From Gallionellales bacterium GWA2_60_142 (lineage in GTDB: Bacteria > Pseudomonadota > Gammaproteobacteria > Burkholderiales > Gallionellaceae): a stretch of 48,988 bases of DNA. This document shows positions 9,628 to 19,678 of this stretch, in pieces. The number at the start of each line of letters is the position of its first letter. Position 1 is the stretch's first letter. The notes beneath the pieces were generated by a model. It did no database searches and was not told where the DNA came from. It saw only the letters and a list, made by a program, of their open reading frames with translations. Position numbers and translations under genes: made by a program. Location: NCBI GenBank assembly GCA_001801085.1, contig MGWR01000024.1, forward strand, positions 1 to 48,988, given 5' to 3'.

Positions 9628-9682
9628 GTTGCTGCAACACGGCGATGGTAAGATGCGCGTCCTCTATCAACCGGGGTGGTGA

Positions 9683-11287
9683 ATGAAGCTTGCAATAGCG
9701 CAAATCAATAGCGTACTGGGCGATCTGCCGGGCAATGCCGCCCGGATATTGCAGTATGCGGAGCAGGCCGAACGGCAAGGAGCGAGCCTGCTGCTGACCC
9801 CGGAGCTCGGCCTGTGCGGTTATCCGCCGGAAGACTTGCTGCTGCGTGCCGGTTTTTACGAAGCTTGCGCACAGGCGCTGGAAGAGCTCGCCGCGAAGCT
9901 GCCCGATATTGCCGTGGTGGTGGGGCACCCGCTGGAGCGCGACGGGAAGCGCTATAACGCGGTTTCGCTGCTGCGCGGCGGACGTGTCGCCGAGACCTAC
10001 CTCAAACATGATCTGCCGAACTACACGGTGTTCGACGAGGAGCGTTACTTCGATCATGGCACGGAGCCCTGCGTGTTCGAACTGGACGGCATCCGTTTCG
10101 GCCTGAACATCTGCGCCGATGTATGGGAGCCTGAGGCTGCGCTTCAGGCGCGAGATGCAGGAGCGCAGGTGCTGCTGGTGCCCAATGCCTCGCCTTACGC
10201 CCTGGAGAAACAGGAGGCGCGTTACGAGGTCATACGCGACCGCATCGCCGAGACCGGCATGGCGGTGGTGTATGCCAATCTGGTCGGTGGGCAGGACGAG
10301 CTGGTGTTCGACGGTGGCTCGTTCGCGATGGATAGCAACGGCGATTTGGCCGCACAGGGCGCGCGCTTCGACGAGTCCCTGCTGATGCTGGAGATGGGGC
10401 CGGATTTGCGTCCGGTCGGCGAAATGGTCGAGCCATTGATTGAGGAGGCCGAGGTCTACCGCGCGCTGTGCATCGGCGTGCGCGACTACATAGGCAAGAA
10501 CCGTTTCCCCGGCGTGTTGCTGGGCATGTCCGGCGGCATCGACTCGGCGCTGACGCTGGCGGTCGCGGTCGATGCGCTGGGCGCGGACAAGGTGCATGCG
10601 GTGATGATGCCGTCGGCCTATACCGCCGATATCAGCCTGGTCGATTCGCGCGAGATGGTCGCAAAGCTGGGTGTGCGCTACGACGAATTTCCGATTGCAC
10701 CGATGTTGCAGGGCTACATGGATACCTTGCAGGCCAGCTTTGTCGGGCGCGCCGTGGACACCACCGAAGAGAATCTGCAGGCGCGCATCCGCGGCACCTT
10801 GCTGATGGCGCTGTCGAACAAGTTTGGTTCGCTGGTGCTGACCACCGGCAACAAGTCCGAGATGGCGGTGGGCTATGCCACGCTGTACGGCGACATGGCC
10901 GGCGGCTTCGCGGTGCTGAAGGATGTCTGCAAGACGCTGGTGTACCGGCTGGCGCGCTACCGCAACACGCTGGGGCCAGTGATCCCGGAACGCATCATTG
11001 CCCGTCCGCCCAGCGCCGAGTTGCGGCCGGACCAGACCGATCAGGACAGTCTGCCGCCCTATGACGTGCTGGATGCCATCCTCGGCTATTACGTGGAGCA
11101 GGACATGGCGATCCCGGAGATCGTCGCGCGCGGCTACGCAGAAGCGGATGTGCGCCGGGTGGTGCATCTGATCCGCATCAGCGAATACAAGCGCCGCCAG
11201 TCCGCAATCGGCATACGCATCACCGAGCGGGGCTTCGGCAAGGACTGGCGCTACCCGGTCACGGTGCGTTATCAGGATGCTTATTAG
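9683..11287 (+). CDS. nadE: Glutamine-dependent NAD+ synthetase
   Basis: This enzyme amidates nicotinic acid adenine dinucleotide to NAD+, the last step of NAD synthesis, using ammonia taken from glutamine. The N-terminal nitrilase-like glutaminase domain shows the Glu (E41 in TPELGLCGYP), a Lys in TYLKHDLPNY and the Cys in FGLNICADVW. The C-terminal synthetase has the PP-loop LGMSGGIDSAL near residue 280 and a TTGNKSEMAVGY segment. At 534 residues it is the usual length of the two-domain form. The ATG overlaps a TGA (GTGAATG), with GGGGTGG just upstream. Confidence 0.97.
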   Translation: MKLAIAQINSVLGDLPGNAARILQYAEQAERQGASLLLTPELGLCGYPPEDLLLRAGFYEACAQALEELAAKLPDIAVVVGHPLERDGKRYNAVSLLRGGRVAETYLKHDLPNYTVFDEERYFDHGTEPCVFELDGIRFGLNICADVWEPEAALQARDAGAQVLLVPNASPYALEKQEARYEVIRDRIAETGMAVVYANLVGGQDELVFDGGSFAMDSNGDLAAQGARFDESLLMLEMGPDLRPVGEMVEPLIEEAEVYRALCIGVRDYIGKNRFPGVLLGMSGGIDSALTLAVAVDALGADKVHAVMMPSAYTADISLVDSREMVAKLGVRYDEFPIAPMLQGYMDTLQASFVGRAVDTTEENLQARIRGTLLMALSNKFGSLVLTTGNKSEMAVGYATLYGDMAGGFAVLKDVCKTLVYRLARYRNTLGPVIPERIIARPPSAELRPDQTDQDSLPPYDVLDAILGYYVEQDMAIPEIVARGYAEADVRRVVHLIRISEYKRRQSAIGIRITERGFGKDWRYPVTVRYQDAY

Positions 11288-11330
11288 AATTTCCTGATGA
11301 GCGTATCTTTCGGACGTTGCAAGTTGTGAT

Positions 11331-11358
11331 TTGGAATTTCGGGCGATTTTGATACAAT
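11331..11358 (+). promoter_or_regulatory. Probable acpP promoter
   Basis: TTGGAA (11331-11336) and TACAAT (11353-11358) are separated by 16 bp and lie about 40 bp before the acpP start. The match to sigma-70 hexamers is good but not perfect. Confidence 0.55.
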
Positions 11359-11398
11359 CGCCTCCGCTTTTTTAACTTAAACAGGGTAGGAGTCTTAA

Positions 11399-11632
11399 AT
11401 GTCTATTGAACAACGCGTTAAAAAGATCGTGGCAGAACAACTCGGCGTGAACGAAACCGAAGTCAAGAACGAGTCTTCCTTCGTCAACGATCTGGGTGCT
11501 GACTCTCTGGACACCGTTGAGCTGGTGATGGCGCTGGAAGAAGAATTCGAGTGCGAGATCCCCGACGAAGACGCAGAAAAGATCACCTCCGTGCAGCAAG
11601 CCATCGACTACGTCCTGGCTCACCAGAAGTAA
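11399..11632 (+). CDS. acpP: Acyl carrier protein
   Basis: Acyl carrier protein holds growing fatty acyl chains on a phosphopantetheine arm. The 77-residue acidic sequence has the attachment serine S36 in GADSLD and the usual four-helix pattern. TAGGAG lies 8 nt before the ATG. fabF follows 39 bp on. The genes that often precede acpP (fabH, fabD, fabG) are not here; nadE takes that place. Confidence 0.98.
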   Translation: MSIEQRVKKIVAEQLGVNETEVKNESSFVNDLGADSLDTVELVMALEEEFECEIPDEDAEKITSVQQAIDYVLAHQK

Positions 11633-11671
11633 TCTGTTTCCCCTCCCTTCTGTTTTTAAAACGGAGTCAGT

Positions 11672-12904
11672 TTGTCTAAGCGCAGAGTAGTCATTACCGG
11701 ACTGGGGATCATCTCCCCGGTCGGGACGGGGATTTCCACGACCTGGCAGAACATCGTCGCGGGGAAATCGGGCATCACCAGGATCACTCACTTCGATCCC
11801 AGCCAGCTTGCCTGTCAGGTCGCCGGCGAGGTTCAGGGTTTCGACGTGACGCAGTATCTGCCGGCCAAGGATGCGCGCCGCATGGATCGCTTCATCCATT
11901 TTGGTCTGGTGGCCGGCATGGAGGCCTTCAAGGATTCCGGCCTGCAAGTCACCGAGCAGAATGCCGAGCGTATCGGGGTGAATATCGGTTCGGGCATCGG
12001 CGGTCTGCCGATGATCGAGGATACCCACAACGACTATCTCGCAGGCGGGCCGCGCAAGATTTCGCCGTTCTTCATCCCGGGCACCATCATCAACATGATC
12101 TCGGGCAACCTGTCGATCATGTACGGCCTGAAGGGGCCAAATCTGGCGATGGTTTCCGCTTGCACCACCGGCACACACTGCATCGGCGAATCCGCCCGCA
12201 TCATCGAGTACGGCGATGCCGACGTGATGGTGTGCGGCGGCGCCGAGGCGACGATCAGCCCGCTCGCGGTGGGCGGTTTTTCCGCCGCGCGCGCGCTTTC
12301 CACCCGCAACGACGATCCGGCGACTGCCAGCCGTCCGTGGGACAAGGATCGCGATGGCTTCGTGATGGGTGAGGGTGCCGGCGTGCTGGTGCTGGAAGAA
12401 TACGAACATGCCAAGGCGCGCGGCGCGAAGATCTACGCCGAGCTGGCCGGTTACGGCATGAGCGGCGACGCCTATCACATGACTTCGCCTTCGACCGACG
12501 GGCCGAAGCGCAGCATGTTGAACGCGTTGCGCAACGCCGGGCTGAATCCGCAGGATGTGGACTACGTCAACGCGCACGGCACATCTACGCCGCTGGGCGA
12601 CAAGAACGAGACCGAAGCGATCAAGCTGGCGTTCGGCGATTATGCGAACAAGCTGGTGATTAGCTCGACCAAGTCGATGACCGGCCACTTGCTGGGCGGT
12701 GCGGGCGGCGTGGAGTCGGTGTTCTGCGCGCTGGCGGTGCACCATCAGATTGCTCCGCCGACCATTAACGTCTTCGAGCAGGATCCGGAGTGCGATCTGG
12801 ATTACTGCGCGAACACGGCGCGCGACATGAAGATCGACGTCGCGGTCAACAACAACTTCGGCTTCGGCGGAACGAACGGTTCGTTGGTTTTCCGCAAGGT
12901 TTAA
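11672..12904 (+). CDS. fabF: 3-oxoacyl-[acyl-carrier-protein] synthase II
   Basis: FabF elongates fatty acids by condensing malonyl-ACP with acyl-ACP. The Cys-His-His triad is visible: C164 in SACTTGTHC, His in [11 protein letters not shown], and His in [14 protein letters not shown]. At 410 residues it is full length. The start is TTG at 11672, five bases after ACGGAG. No ATG or GTG gives the family's N-terminus, which begins [11 protein letters not shown]. It lies between acpP and pabC in the same operon. Confidence 0.97.
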   Translation: MSKRRVVITGLGIISPVGTGISTTWQNIVAGKSGITRITHFDPSQLACQVAGEVQGFDVTQYLPAKDARRMDRFIHFGLVAGMEAFKDSGLQVTEQNAERIGVNIGSGIGGLPMIEDTHNDYLAGGPRKISPFFIPGTIINMISGNLSIMYGLKGPNLAMVSACTTGTHCIGESARIIEYGDADVMVCGGAEATISPLAVGGFSAARALSTRNDDPATASRPWDKDRDGFVMGEGAGVLVLEEYEHAKARGAKIYAELAGYGMSGDAYHMTSPSTDGPKRSMLNALRNAGLNPQDVDYVNAHGTSTPLGDKNETEAIKLAFGDYANKLVISSTKSMTGHLLGGAGGVESVFCALAVHHQIAPPTINVFEQDPECDLDYCANTARDMKIDVAVNNNFGFGGTNGSLVFRKV

Positions 12905-12920
12905 GTCATAACCTCTCGCG

Positions 12921-13745
12921 ATGCTGGTCAACGGTCTACCCGGTAACACGATCAGCATCCGCGATCGCGGCTTGCTCTACGGCGACGGGGTGTTTCGCAC
13001 CCTGCGCGCCGTACGCGGCAGTGCGCTGCACTGGTCCCTGCATTACCTCAAACTTCAGCACGATTGCGCCAAGCTGGACATAAGCTGTCCGGACGAGGCC
13101 TTGCTGCTTGCCGAGCTTGAGCAGGTGCTGGCGCAGCATCCCGATGGTGTAGTGAAGCTGATCGTCACGCGCGGCGAAGGCGTGCGCGGCTATGCGCCCG
13201 CGACCGATGTAAAGCCGACCCGAATTTGGGATTTTTCGCCTCCGCCGGACTATCCGGCAGAGTGGGCAACACAAGGTATCAAGGCGCATGTGTGCCAGAT
13301 TCGCCTGCCCGCGCAACCGCGTCTGGCCTGTGTCAAACACCTGAATCGGCTGGAGAACGTACTGGCTGCGGCGGAACTGCGCGATGCGCAGGTGCATGAC
13401 CGCGATATTGCCGAAGGGCTGCTGCTGGATGCTGAAGGCCATGTGATCGAAGGCACGCGCAGCAATTTCTTCGCCATGTCGCAGGGACATCTGGTTACGC
13501 CCGATCTGTCGCATTGCGGCGTGGCCGGCATACAGCGCGGGCGGGTGATGGCCTGGGCGTTGCAGCATGGCTTGGCGTTGCAGGTTCGAAACATCGGGCT
13601 GGAAGAGGCGTTGCATGCCGACGAACTATTTGTCGTGAACTCTGTGATCGGGCTGTGGCCGATACGCGCGTTGGGGCAGCGCCACTGGAGCCATTTCCCG
13701 GTCGCCGAAAAAATCCGTACGGCTTTGGAACAAGAGGAAGTTTGA
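12921..13745 (+). CDS. pabC: 4-amino-4-deoxychorismate lyase
   Basis: PabC is a pyridoxal-phosphate enzyme that splits aminodeoxychorismate to p-aminobenzoate and pyruvate for folate synthesis. The N-terminal segment DRGLLYGDGVFRTL is typical of fold type IV aminotransferase-like enzymes. The PLP lysine is in CVKHLNRLENVLA, and EGTRSNFF follows. The 274-residue length is normal. The gene overlaps mltG by one base (TGATG), which suggests translational coupling. Confidence 0.95.
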   Translation: MLVNGLPGNTISIRDRGLLYGDGVFRTLRAVRGSALHWSLHYLKLQHDCAKLDISCPDEALLLAELEQVLAQHPDGVVKLIVTRGEGVRGYAPATDVKPTRIWDFSPPPDYPAEWATQGIKAHVCQIRLPAQPRLACVKHLNRLENVLAAAELRDAQVHDRDIAEGLLLDAEGHVIEGTRSNFFAMSQGHLVTPDLSHCGVAGIQRGRVMAWALQHGLALQVRNIGLEEALHADELFVVNSVIGLWPIRALGQRHWSHFPVAEKIRTALEQEEV

Positions 13746-14722
13746 TGCTGCGAGCGTTTGTAATTTTCGTTTTGCTGTTACTGCTGGCTGCCGTAAGCAT
13801 AGGCTATTACGCCTTGCGTCCGCTGCCGCTGCCCGCCACGCCGTTCGAGTTCACGCTGAAACCGGGCAGCAGCGTGAAGGCCATGGCCAGAGAGATGGAG
13901 CAGGGCGGATTGCTGGAACAGGATTGGGCCTTCGTCTGGCTGGTGCGAGTGCTCGGCAAGTCCGGCCAGCTCCAGGCGGGCAGCTACGAGTTGCAGCAGC
14001 CGGTGTCGATGCTGGAGCTGGTGCGCTTGATCGCCGAAGGCCGAGTCAGCCAGCGTCGCATCAGCGTGATCGAAGGCTGGACGTTCCGGCAGATGCGCGA
14101 TGCGTTGAACGCGAATTCAGACATCATGCACGACACGTTAAACCTGAGTGACGCGGAGATACTGCAGCACATCGGCGCAGTCGAGTCGCATCCGGAAGGG
14201 CTGTTCTTCCCCGACACCTATGTTTTCGCCCCCGGCAGCAGCGATCTGGCGATATTCCAGCGCGCCTATCAGTCCATGCAGCAACATTTGCAGGACGCAT
14301 GGGCGGCACGCGAGCCGAATCTCCCTCTGGAGACGCCTTATCAGGCGCTGATTCTGGCCTCCATCGTCGAGAAGGAGACGGGCGCGGCCAGCGACCGGCC
14401 GATGATCGCCGGGGTGTTCATCAACCGCCTGCGCCTCGGCATGTTGCTACAGACCGATCCAACCGTGATCTACGGGGTGGGGCAGGGCTTCGACGGCAAC
14501 CTGCGCAAGAAAGACCTGCTGACCGACAATCCCTACAACACTTATACCCGCGGCGGGCTGACGCCGACGCCAATTGCGTTGCCGGGACGCGACGCGTTGC
14601 AGGCTGCATTGCACCCGGCGCAGACCGACGCGTTATACTTCGTGGCGCGCGGGGACGGCAGCTCGCATTTCTCCAGCAGCCTCAACGAACACAATCGAGC
14701 CGTTAACGAATACCAAAAATGA
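13745..14722 (+). CDS. mltG: Endolytic murein transglycosylase MltG
   Basis: MltG cuts nascent glycan strands and is thought to end peptidoglycan chains. An N-terminal membrane helix (residues about 4-23) anchors it in the inner membrane. A LysM-like part follows, then the YceG domain with the catalytic Glu in [10 protein letters not shown] (about 203-212) and [20 protein letters not shown] after it. At 325 residues it is typical. ATG 13745 overlaps the pabC stop; the frame stays open further upstream, but the membrane helix fixes this start. The stop overlaps tmk by ATGA. Confidence 0.96.
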   Translation: MLRAFVIFVLLLLLAAVSIGYYALRPLPLPATPFEFTLKPGSSVKAMAREMEQGGLLEQDWAFVWLVRVLGKSGQLQAGSYELQQPVSMLELVRLIAEGRVSQRRISVIEGWTFRQMRDALNANSDIMHDTLNLSDAEILQHIGAVESHPEGLFFPDTYVFAPGSSDLAIFQRAYQSMQQHLQDAWAAREPNLPLETPYQALILASIVEKETGAASDRPMIAGVFINRLRLGMLLQTDPTVIYGVGQGFDGNLRKKDLLTDNPYNTYTRGGLTPTPIALPGRDALQAALHPAQTDALYFVARGDGSSHFSSSLNEHNRAVNEYQK

Positions 14723-15321
14723 GCAAATTCATCACCTTCGAAGGCATGGACGGAGCCGGCAAGAGCACGCATCTGGCTTGGTTCGCCGACCAGTTGCGGC
14801 AGCGCGGGCTGGATGTCGTCGTCACGCGCGAGCCGGGCGGCACGCCGTTGGGCGAGCAGCTGCGCGAGATGTTGCTGAACCAGCCCATGAGCATGGGCAC
14901 CGAGGCGTTGCTGATGTTCGCCTCGCGCATGGAGCATATCGATCAAGTCATCAAGCCGGCGTTGCAGGCAGGAAAATGGGTGATCTCCGACCGCTTCAGC
15001 GATGCCAGCTTCGCCTATCAGGGAGCAGGACGCGGCATGGACTGGGACAAGCTGGCCCGGCTCGAACAATGGGTGCATGCCGATCTGCAACCCGACCTGA
15101 CGCTGTTCTTCGACGTGCCGGTCGAAGTCGCACGCGAACGCCTGTCGAACAATGTTTCGCTAGACCGTTTCGAACAGGAGCAAAGCGATTTCTTCGAGCG
15201 CGTGCGCGGCGGATACCACCAGCGGGTGCAACAGAACCCGCAGCGCTATGCGGTGATCGATGCGGCGCAGAGCATGGCCAAGGTCAAGCGCCAGCTCGAA
15301 GAGATCGTCTCCTCCATCTGA
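14719..15321 (+). CDS. tmk: Thymidylate kinase
   Basis: This enzyme phosphorylates dTMP to dTDP for DNA synthesis. The P-loop [11 protein letters not shown] is near residues 6-16, the DRF motif reads [14 protein letters not shown], and the lid-like segment near [16 protein letters not shown] completes the family pattern. The 200-residue length is normal. It overlaps mltG by four bases, and holB starts two bases after its stop. Confidence 0.97.
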   Translation: MSKFITFEGMDGAGKSTHLAWFADQLRQRGLDVVVTREPGGTPLGEQLREMLLNQPMSMGTEALLMFASRMEHIDQVIKPALQAGKWVISDRFSDASFAYQGAGRGMDWDKLARLEQWVHADLQPDLTLFFDVPVEVARERLSNNVSLDRFEQEQSDFFERVRGGYHQRVQQNPQRYAVIDAAQSMAKVKRQLEEIVSSI

Positions 15322-15322
15322 T

Positions 15323-16336
15323 ATGCAAGAGATCTATCCCTGGCAGAAAAACGATTGGGCGAACTTGCAGGAGTTGCGCAAGCGCCCGCCTCACGGCTTG
15401 CTGCTGAAGGGCACACAAGGCATAGGCAAATTCGATCTGGCGATGCGCTTCGCCCAGAGCCTGTTGTGCGAGCATCCGGACGCGGCCGGCTTCGCCTGCG
15501 GAGTCTGTCCGTCCTGCCACTGGTTCTCGCAGGGCTCGCACCCGGACTTCCGGCTGCTGCAGCCCGACGCGTTGAGTCAGGACGGCGATGACGGTGAGGA
15601 CGCCAAGCCCGCATCGGGCAAGAAACCCAGCAAACAGATATCCGTAGATCAGGTGCGCAGCCTGGCCGACTTCTTCGGCATGTCGGCGCATCAGGGCGGC
15701 CGGCGTGCGGTCGTGATCCATCCGGCCGAGGCGATGAACACCAATGCCGCGAACGCGCTGCTGAAGAACCTCGAAGAACCGCCGGCGGGGCTGCTGTTCA
15801 TTCTGGTGTCGCACAAGCCGCAGCAACTGCTGCCGACCATATTGAGCCGCAGCCTGTCCTTCGCGCTGTCGCCGCCCGATACGGAGTCGGCGGTACGCTG
15901 GCTGGCGGAGCAGGGCGTGAAGAATCCCGGCGAGGCGCTCGCGGCTTCCGGCTTCTCGCCGTTGCAGGCCGTGAAGCTGGACGAACAGATCGGCAGCGAG
16001 GAACGAACCAAGCTGCTGCGCGCGGTGCGCCAGCCCGAGTCGCTGGATGTGTTCGCGCTGGCCGAGATGTTGCAGAAGACCGAGCAGGTGCTGGTCGTGC
16101 AATGGTTGCAGCAATGGAGCTACGACCTGAGCTCGATGAAGCTGGCCGGCAAGCTGCGCTACCACCTCGGCGAAGATGCCGCGATCCGCAAGCTCGTCGA
16201 GCCGATTGCGCCGCTGACTCTCGCACGCCTGCAGAAGTACTTGCAGGGCGCGAAACGCGAGGCGCAGCACACGCTGAACCCCAAGCTGTTCCTAGAATCC
16301 CTGCTGTTCTCTTATCGCCAACTGATGCTCGAATAA
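15323..16336 (+). CDS. holB: DNA polymerase III delta-prime subunit
   Basis: Delta-prime is part of the clamp loader that places the beta clamp on DNA. The P-loop is degenerate in the usual way (GTQGIGK near residue 28). Four cysteines form the zinc site (a Cys, then CGVCPSC). A NAANALLKNLEEPP segment matches the sensor region of AAA+ clamp-loader subunits. ATG 15323 is used: it lies two bases after tmk, and upstream codons in the frame run back through tmk with no family similarity. The 337-residue length is normal. Confidence 0.94.
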   Translation: MQEIYPWQKNDWANLQELRKRPPHGLLLKGTQGIGKFDLAMRFAQSLLCEHPDAAGFACGVCPSCHWFSQGSHPDFRLLQPDALSQDGDDGEDAKPASGKKPSKQISVDQVRSLADFFGMSAHQGGRRAVVIHPAEAMNTNAANALLKNLEEPPAGLLFILVSHKPQQLLPTILSRSLSFALSPPDTESAVRWLAEQGVKNPGEALAASGFSPLQAVKLDEQIGSEERTKLLRAVRQPESLDVFALAEMLQKTEQVLVVQWLQQWSYDLSSMKLAGKLRYHLGEDAAIRKLVEPIAPLTLARLQKYLQGAKREAQHTLNPKLFLESLLFSYRQLMLE

Positions 16337-16421
16337 AGGGCATAACAAGTAATCCTATGGAAGTTGCTATGCCCGTTCCCTCTCCTCAATCCTCTGATGA
16401 AACAACTAGCCAATCGACTAA

Positions 16422-16461
16422 GCCCGCAAGCGGGCAAGTCGCTGGTTATCCCGCAAGCGGG
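16422..16461. repeat. Twin CCCGCAAGCGGG hairpins between holB and tatD
   Basis: The 12-mer CCCGCAAGCGGG occurs twice (16423-16434 and 16450-16461), each a tight hairpin with CCCGC and GCGGG stems. They lie in the only loose gap of this operon, where many betaproteobacteria carry a pilZ gene. A 54-codon frame (16357-16521) runs through them. Its low-complexity product and lack of family features suggest a repeat insertion, not a gene. Confidence 0.6.
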
Positions 16462-16523
16462 GAGAGCGAAGCGAGGGGGGCGAAGCCAGGTAAACGTATC
16501 GTTACGCGAGTTTTACAATAATC

Positions 16524-17300
16524 ATGCCGTTCGTCGATTCACACTGCCACATCAACGTCCCCGACCTGGTCGCCGATCTGCCCGGCGTGCTGCAACGCAT
16601 GCAGGACAACGAGGTGATCGCCGCGCTGTGCGTTGCGGTCAATCTGGCCGACTATCCGCAGGTGCTGGCGTTGGCTGAGCAGCATCCGAACGTCTATGCG
16701 TCGGTCGGCGTGCATCCCGATTACGAGGATGTCGAAGAGCCCAGCGTGGCGCGGCTGGTCGAACTGGCGGCGCCCCCCAGAGTCGTTGCGATCGGCGAGA
16801 CCGGACTGGATTATTCCCGTCTGGAAGGCGATCTGGAATGGCAGCGTACGCGCTTTCGCAACCATATCCGCGCGGCAAGGGTAAGCGGCAAGCCGCTGAT
16901 TATCCATACCCGCGAAGCGGCGGAAGATACCCTGCGCATCATGCGGGAAGAGAATGCCGCGGAGGCGGGCGGCGTGATGCATTGTTTCACCGAGACCTGG
17001 GAAGTGGCCGAGGCCGCACTGGCGATGGGTTTTTACATTTCCTTCTCCGGCATCGTCACGTTCAAGAACGCAAAACAGATCAAGGAAGTCGCGCAGCGCA
17101 CGCCGATGGATCGCATCCTGATCGAGACCGACGCGCCTTATCTTGCGCCGGTGCCTTATCGCGGCAAGCTCAACCAGCCGGCCTATGTGAGGCATGTCGC
17201 CGAGGAGGTAGCGACGCTGCGCGGCATGACGCTGGCGGATGTCGGCCAGCGCACCACCGAAAATTTCTACCGTCTGTTCGGATTCGACAGGGATCGTTAA
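16524..17300 (+). CDS. tatD: TatD-family metal-dependent hydrolase
   Basis: TatD-family enzymes are TIM-barrel metal hydrolases; several have DNase activity. The metal ligands are visible in order: HxH in DSHCHIN, Glu in GETGLDY, His in IIHTREA, His in MHCFTE and Asp in IETDAPYL. The 258-residue length is typical. It ends the acpP operon and is followed at once by the tRNA promoter. Confidence 0.94.
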   Translation: MPFVDSHCHINVPDLVADLPGVLQRMQDNEVIAALCVAVNLADYPQVLALAEQHPNVYASVGVHPDYEDVEEPSVARLVELAAPPRVVAIGETGLDYSRLEGDLEWQRTRFRNHIRAARVSGKPLIIHTREAAEDTLRIMREENAAEAGGVMHCFTETWEVAEAALAMGFYISFSGIVTFKNAKQIKEVAQRTPMDRILIETDAPYLAPVPYRGKLNQPAYVRHVAEEVATLRGMTLADVGQRTTENFYRLFGFDRDR

Positions 17301-17319
17301 ATATTCTTTAACGGAATTG

Positions 17320-17347
17320 TTGACAGCAATTCGAATATCCCTATAAT
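17320..17347 (+). promoter_or_regulatory. Strong sigma-70 promoter of the tRNA cluster
   Basis: TTGACA and TATAAT are both perfect consensus hexamers, separated by 16 bp. The first tRNA-Gly starts 14 bp after the -10, and a GC-rich stretch (GCGCAAC) follows the -10, as in stringently controlled stable-RNA promoters. Confidence 0.9.
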
Positions 17348-17361
17348 GCGCAACTCGTTTT

Positions 17362-17437
17362 GCGGGAGTAGCTCAGTTGGTAGAGCGCAACCTTGCCAAG
17401 GTTGAGGTCGAGAGTTCGAGACTCTTCTCCCGCTCCA
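17362..17437 (+). tRNA. tRNA-Gly (anticodon GCC), copy 1
   Basis: A 76-nt cloverleaf with acceptor stem GCGGGAG/CTCCCGC, anticodon stem CAACC/GGTTG and loop TTGCCAA. The CCA end is encoded. Confidence 0.97.
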
Positions 17438-17462
17438 AAACGCAGGGTGTAATACCTGAATT

Positions 17463-17538
17463 GCGGGAATAGCTCAGTTGGTAGAGCGCAACCTTGCCAA
17501 GGTTGAGGTCGAGAGTTCGAGACTCTTTTCCCGCTCCA
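17463..17538 (+). tRNA. tRNA-Gly (anticodon GCC), copy 2
   Basis: Nearly identical to copy 1. The one acceptor difference is compensated on the other strand (GCGGGAA/TTCCCGC), so both copies should fold. CCA is encoded. Confidence 0.97.
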
Positions 17539-17543
17539 AATCC

Positions 17544-17568
17544 AAGGGAAAGCACCTAGCTTTCCCTT
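17544..17568 (+). other. Hairpin between tRNA-Gly and tRNA-Cys
   Basis: AAGGGAAAG and CTTTCCCTT form a perfect 9-bp stem with a 7-nt loop. No T run follows directly, so it is more likely a processing or partial attenuation signal than a strong terminator. Confidence 0.5.
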
Positions 17569-17581
17569 AGTCATTTTAAGC

Positions 17582-17655
17582 GGCGCGATAGCAAAGCGGT
17601 TATGCCCCGGATTGCAAATCCGGTTAGCCCAGTTCGACTCTGGGTCGCGCCTCCA
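17582..17655 (+). tRNA. tRNA-Cys (anticodon GCA)
   Basis: A 74-nt cloverleaf with acceptor GGCGCGA/TCGCGCC and anticodon arm CCGGA-TTGCAAA-TCCGG. CCA is encoded. Confidence 0.96.
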
Positions 17656-17662
17656 GATACCC

Positions 17663-17751
17663 GCCCGGGTGGTGAAATTGGTAGACACAACGGACTTAAA
17701 ATCCGTCGGGGAGAAATCTCCGTACCGGTTCAAGTCCGGTCCCGGGCACCA
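17663..17751 (+). tRNA. tRNA-Leu (anticodon TAA)
   Basis: An 89-nt class II tRNA with a long variable arm, acceptor GCCCGGG/CCCGGGC and anticodon arm ACGGA-CTTAAAA-TCCGT. It starts 7 nt after tRNA-Cys. CCA is encoded. Confidence 0.97.
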
Positions 17752-18001
17752 TTCATGCGGTTTCCTGGGGGCGTGGGCAAAAAATTTCCCTCTGCTTGCC
17801 TGGTTAACCCCGACAGATCCCACCATGCAGCCGCATGGGCTAGATGGTCTGGTGCCACATGAGCATGTCGCTCGACCATCGCCACTGTTTCTCAGCCTCC
17901 CTTTTCATCAGATTCTGTTTTTGCATCACTGGAGACAAATTTTTTGAATAAATGAAATAAAAGCAGTAGCGAGTCAGTGTAGAATGCTGCCCTTGTTTTA
18001 T

Positions 18002-18077
18002 GCCGAAGTAGCTCAGTTGGTAGAGCAACGCACTCGTAACGCGTAGGTCGGAGGTTCGATTCCTCTCTTCGGCACCA
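18002..18077 (+). tRNA. tRNA-Thr (anticodon CGT)
   Basis: A 76-nt cloverleaf with acceptor GCCGAAG/CTTCGGC and anticodon CGT. The anticodon stem (ACGCA/CGCGT) has an A-C mismatch next to the loop. It lies 250 bp after the other tRNAs, so it may have its own promoter; TAGAAT at 17980-17985 is a possible -10. Confidence 0.95.
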
Positions 18078-18084
18078 GTACATG

Positions 18085-18120
18085 AATGGCTTGCGGATTT
18101 TTTCGCAGGCCATTTTTCTT
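18085..18120 (+). terminator. Terminator after tRNA-Thr
   Basis: An 11-bp stem (AATGGCTTGCG with CGCAGGCCATT, one G-T pair) is followed by TTTCTT. Confidence 0.8.
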
Positions 18121-18209
18121 GTTCCGGGATATGCGCTTCATTCCCTGTGCGCATCACGGGCAAAGCCCGTAAAATGCGCGTCTCTTTATTTGCCTGAATC
18201 CGTTTAGTC

Positions 18210-19601
18210 ATGACCGTACGCACCCGTTTTGCCCCCAGTCCCACCGGCTATCTCCATATCGGCGGCGCTCGCACCGCACTGTTCTCCTGGGCTTATGCCC
18301 GCAAGCATGGCGGCACATTCATTTTGCGCATCGAAGATACCGATGTGGAGCGCTCCACGCCGGAAGCCGTGCAGGCCATTCTGGACGGTATGGACTGGCT
18401 GAAGCTGAACTACGACGAAGGCCCGTTCTACCAGATGCAGCGCATGCCGCGTTACAAGGAAGTGATCCAGCGGATGCTGGAAGCAGGGCAGGCCTATTAC
18501 TGCTATACCGCGTCGGACGAGCTGGATGCGATGCGTGAGGCGCAGCGCGCGCGCGGTGAGAAGCCGCGTTACGACGGACGCTGGCGTCCCGAGTCCGGCA
18601 AGGCGTTGCCGCCGGTTCCCGCCGATGTGAAGCCGGTCGTGCGTTTCAAGAACCCGACCGAGGGCGTCGTCGGCTGGAAGGATATGGTCAAAGGCCATAT
18701 CGAGTTCAGCAACACCGAATTGGACGACCTGATCATCGCGCGTTCGGACGGCACGCCGACCTATAACTTCTGCGTCGTGGTGGACGACTGGGACATGGGC
18801 ATCACCCAAGTGATACGCGGCGACGATCACGTCAACAACACGCCGCGCCAGATCAACATCCTCAAGTCTTTGGGGGCGACCGTTCCAGCTTATGCGCACC
18901 TGTCGATGATCTTGGGCGACGATGGTACCAAGCTCTCCAAGCGCCACGGCGCGGTCAGCGTGATGCAATACGACGAGGACGGCTATCTGCCCGAGGCGGT
19001 GATCAATTACCTGGCTCGTCTGGGCTGGTCGCACGGCGACGATGAAGTGTTCTCGGTCGAACAATTCTGCGACTGGTTCGACCTTGATCACATCACGCCT
19101 TCCGCCGCGCAGTTCAACACCGAAAAACTAAACTGGCTGAACAACCATTACATCAAGCAGACCGACAATGCGAAGCTCGCCGAGATGGTGGGCAAACATC
19201 TGGCGAAGCGGGGAGTGATGGTGAGCGATACGCCTCAATTGGAAGCAGTGATCGCGTTGTACAAGGAGCGTACCGCAACCTTGGTGGAACTGGCGGACGA
19301 AGCCGAGGTGTTCTACATCGATCTGCATCCGGCGCAGGACTTGCTCGATATGCACCTGACTGCGGAGGTGCTGCCGGCTCTGCATGAACTCGCCGAGCGA
19401 TTCGCCGAGGTCGCATGGGAGGCACCGTCGCTGGGGGCAGCGCTCAAGGAGGTGCTGGCCAAGCACGGACTGAAAATGCCTAAACTTGCGATGCCGTTGC
19501 GTGTGATGCTGGTCGGTCAGACGCATACGCCATCGGTCGATGCGGTGATCGCATTGTTCCCTCGCGAGACCGTTTTGGCGCGCATGAAAAAATATCTGTG
19601 A
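18210..19601 (+). CDS. gltX: Glutamyl-tRNA synthetase
   Basis: GltX charges tRNA-Glu with glutamate. The class I signature HIGH appears as HIGG in [15 protein letters not shown], and the KMSKS loop as KLSKRHG, both usual for this enzyme. At 463 residues it is full length. It follows the tRNA-Thr terminator by 90 bp. A short hairpin (TGTCC/GGACA, 19638-19653) before six T residues may end the transcript, where it converges on the umuD gene. Confidence 0.97.
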   Translation: MTVRTRFAPSPTGYLHIGGARTALFSWAYARKHGGTFILRIEDTDVERSTPEAVQAILDGMDWLKLNYDEGPFYQMQRMPRYKEVIQRMLEAGQAYYCYTASDELDAMREAQRARGEKPRYDGRWRPESGKALPPVPADVKPVVRFKNPTEGVVGWKDMVKGHIEFSNTELDDLIIARSDGTPTYNFCVVVDDWDMGITQVIRGDDHVNNTPRQINILKSLGATVPAYAHLSMILGDDGTKLSKRHGAVSVMQYDEDGYLPEAVINYLARLGWSHGDDEVFSVEQFCDWFDLDHITPSAAQFNTEKLNWLNNHYIKQTDNAKLAEMVGKHLAKRGVMVSDTPQLEAVIALYKERTATLVELADEAEVFYIDLHPAQDLLDMHLTAEVLPALHELAERFAEVAWEAPSLGAALKEVLAKHGLKMPKLAMPLRVMLVGQTHTPSVDAVIALFPRETVLARMKKYL

Positions 19602-19678
19602 TTTTTTTCAAAGTCGGCGGTCAACGCAAAATAGAAATGTCCCTTTGTGGACAGATGCTTTTTTCAGGGGCAACGTAG

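Noticed and set aside
16357-16521. Fifty-four-codon gene between holB and tatD
   Set aside because: The product is low complexity and is made by the twin hairpin repeats; no ribosome site is clear.
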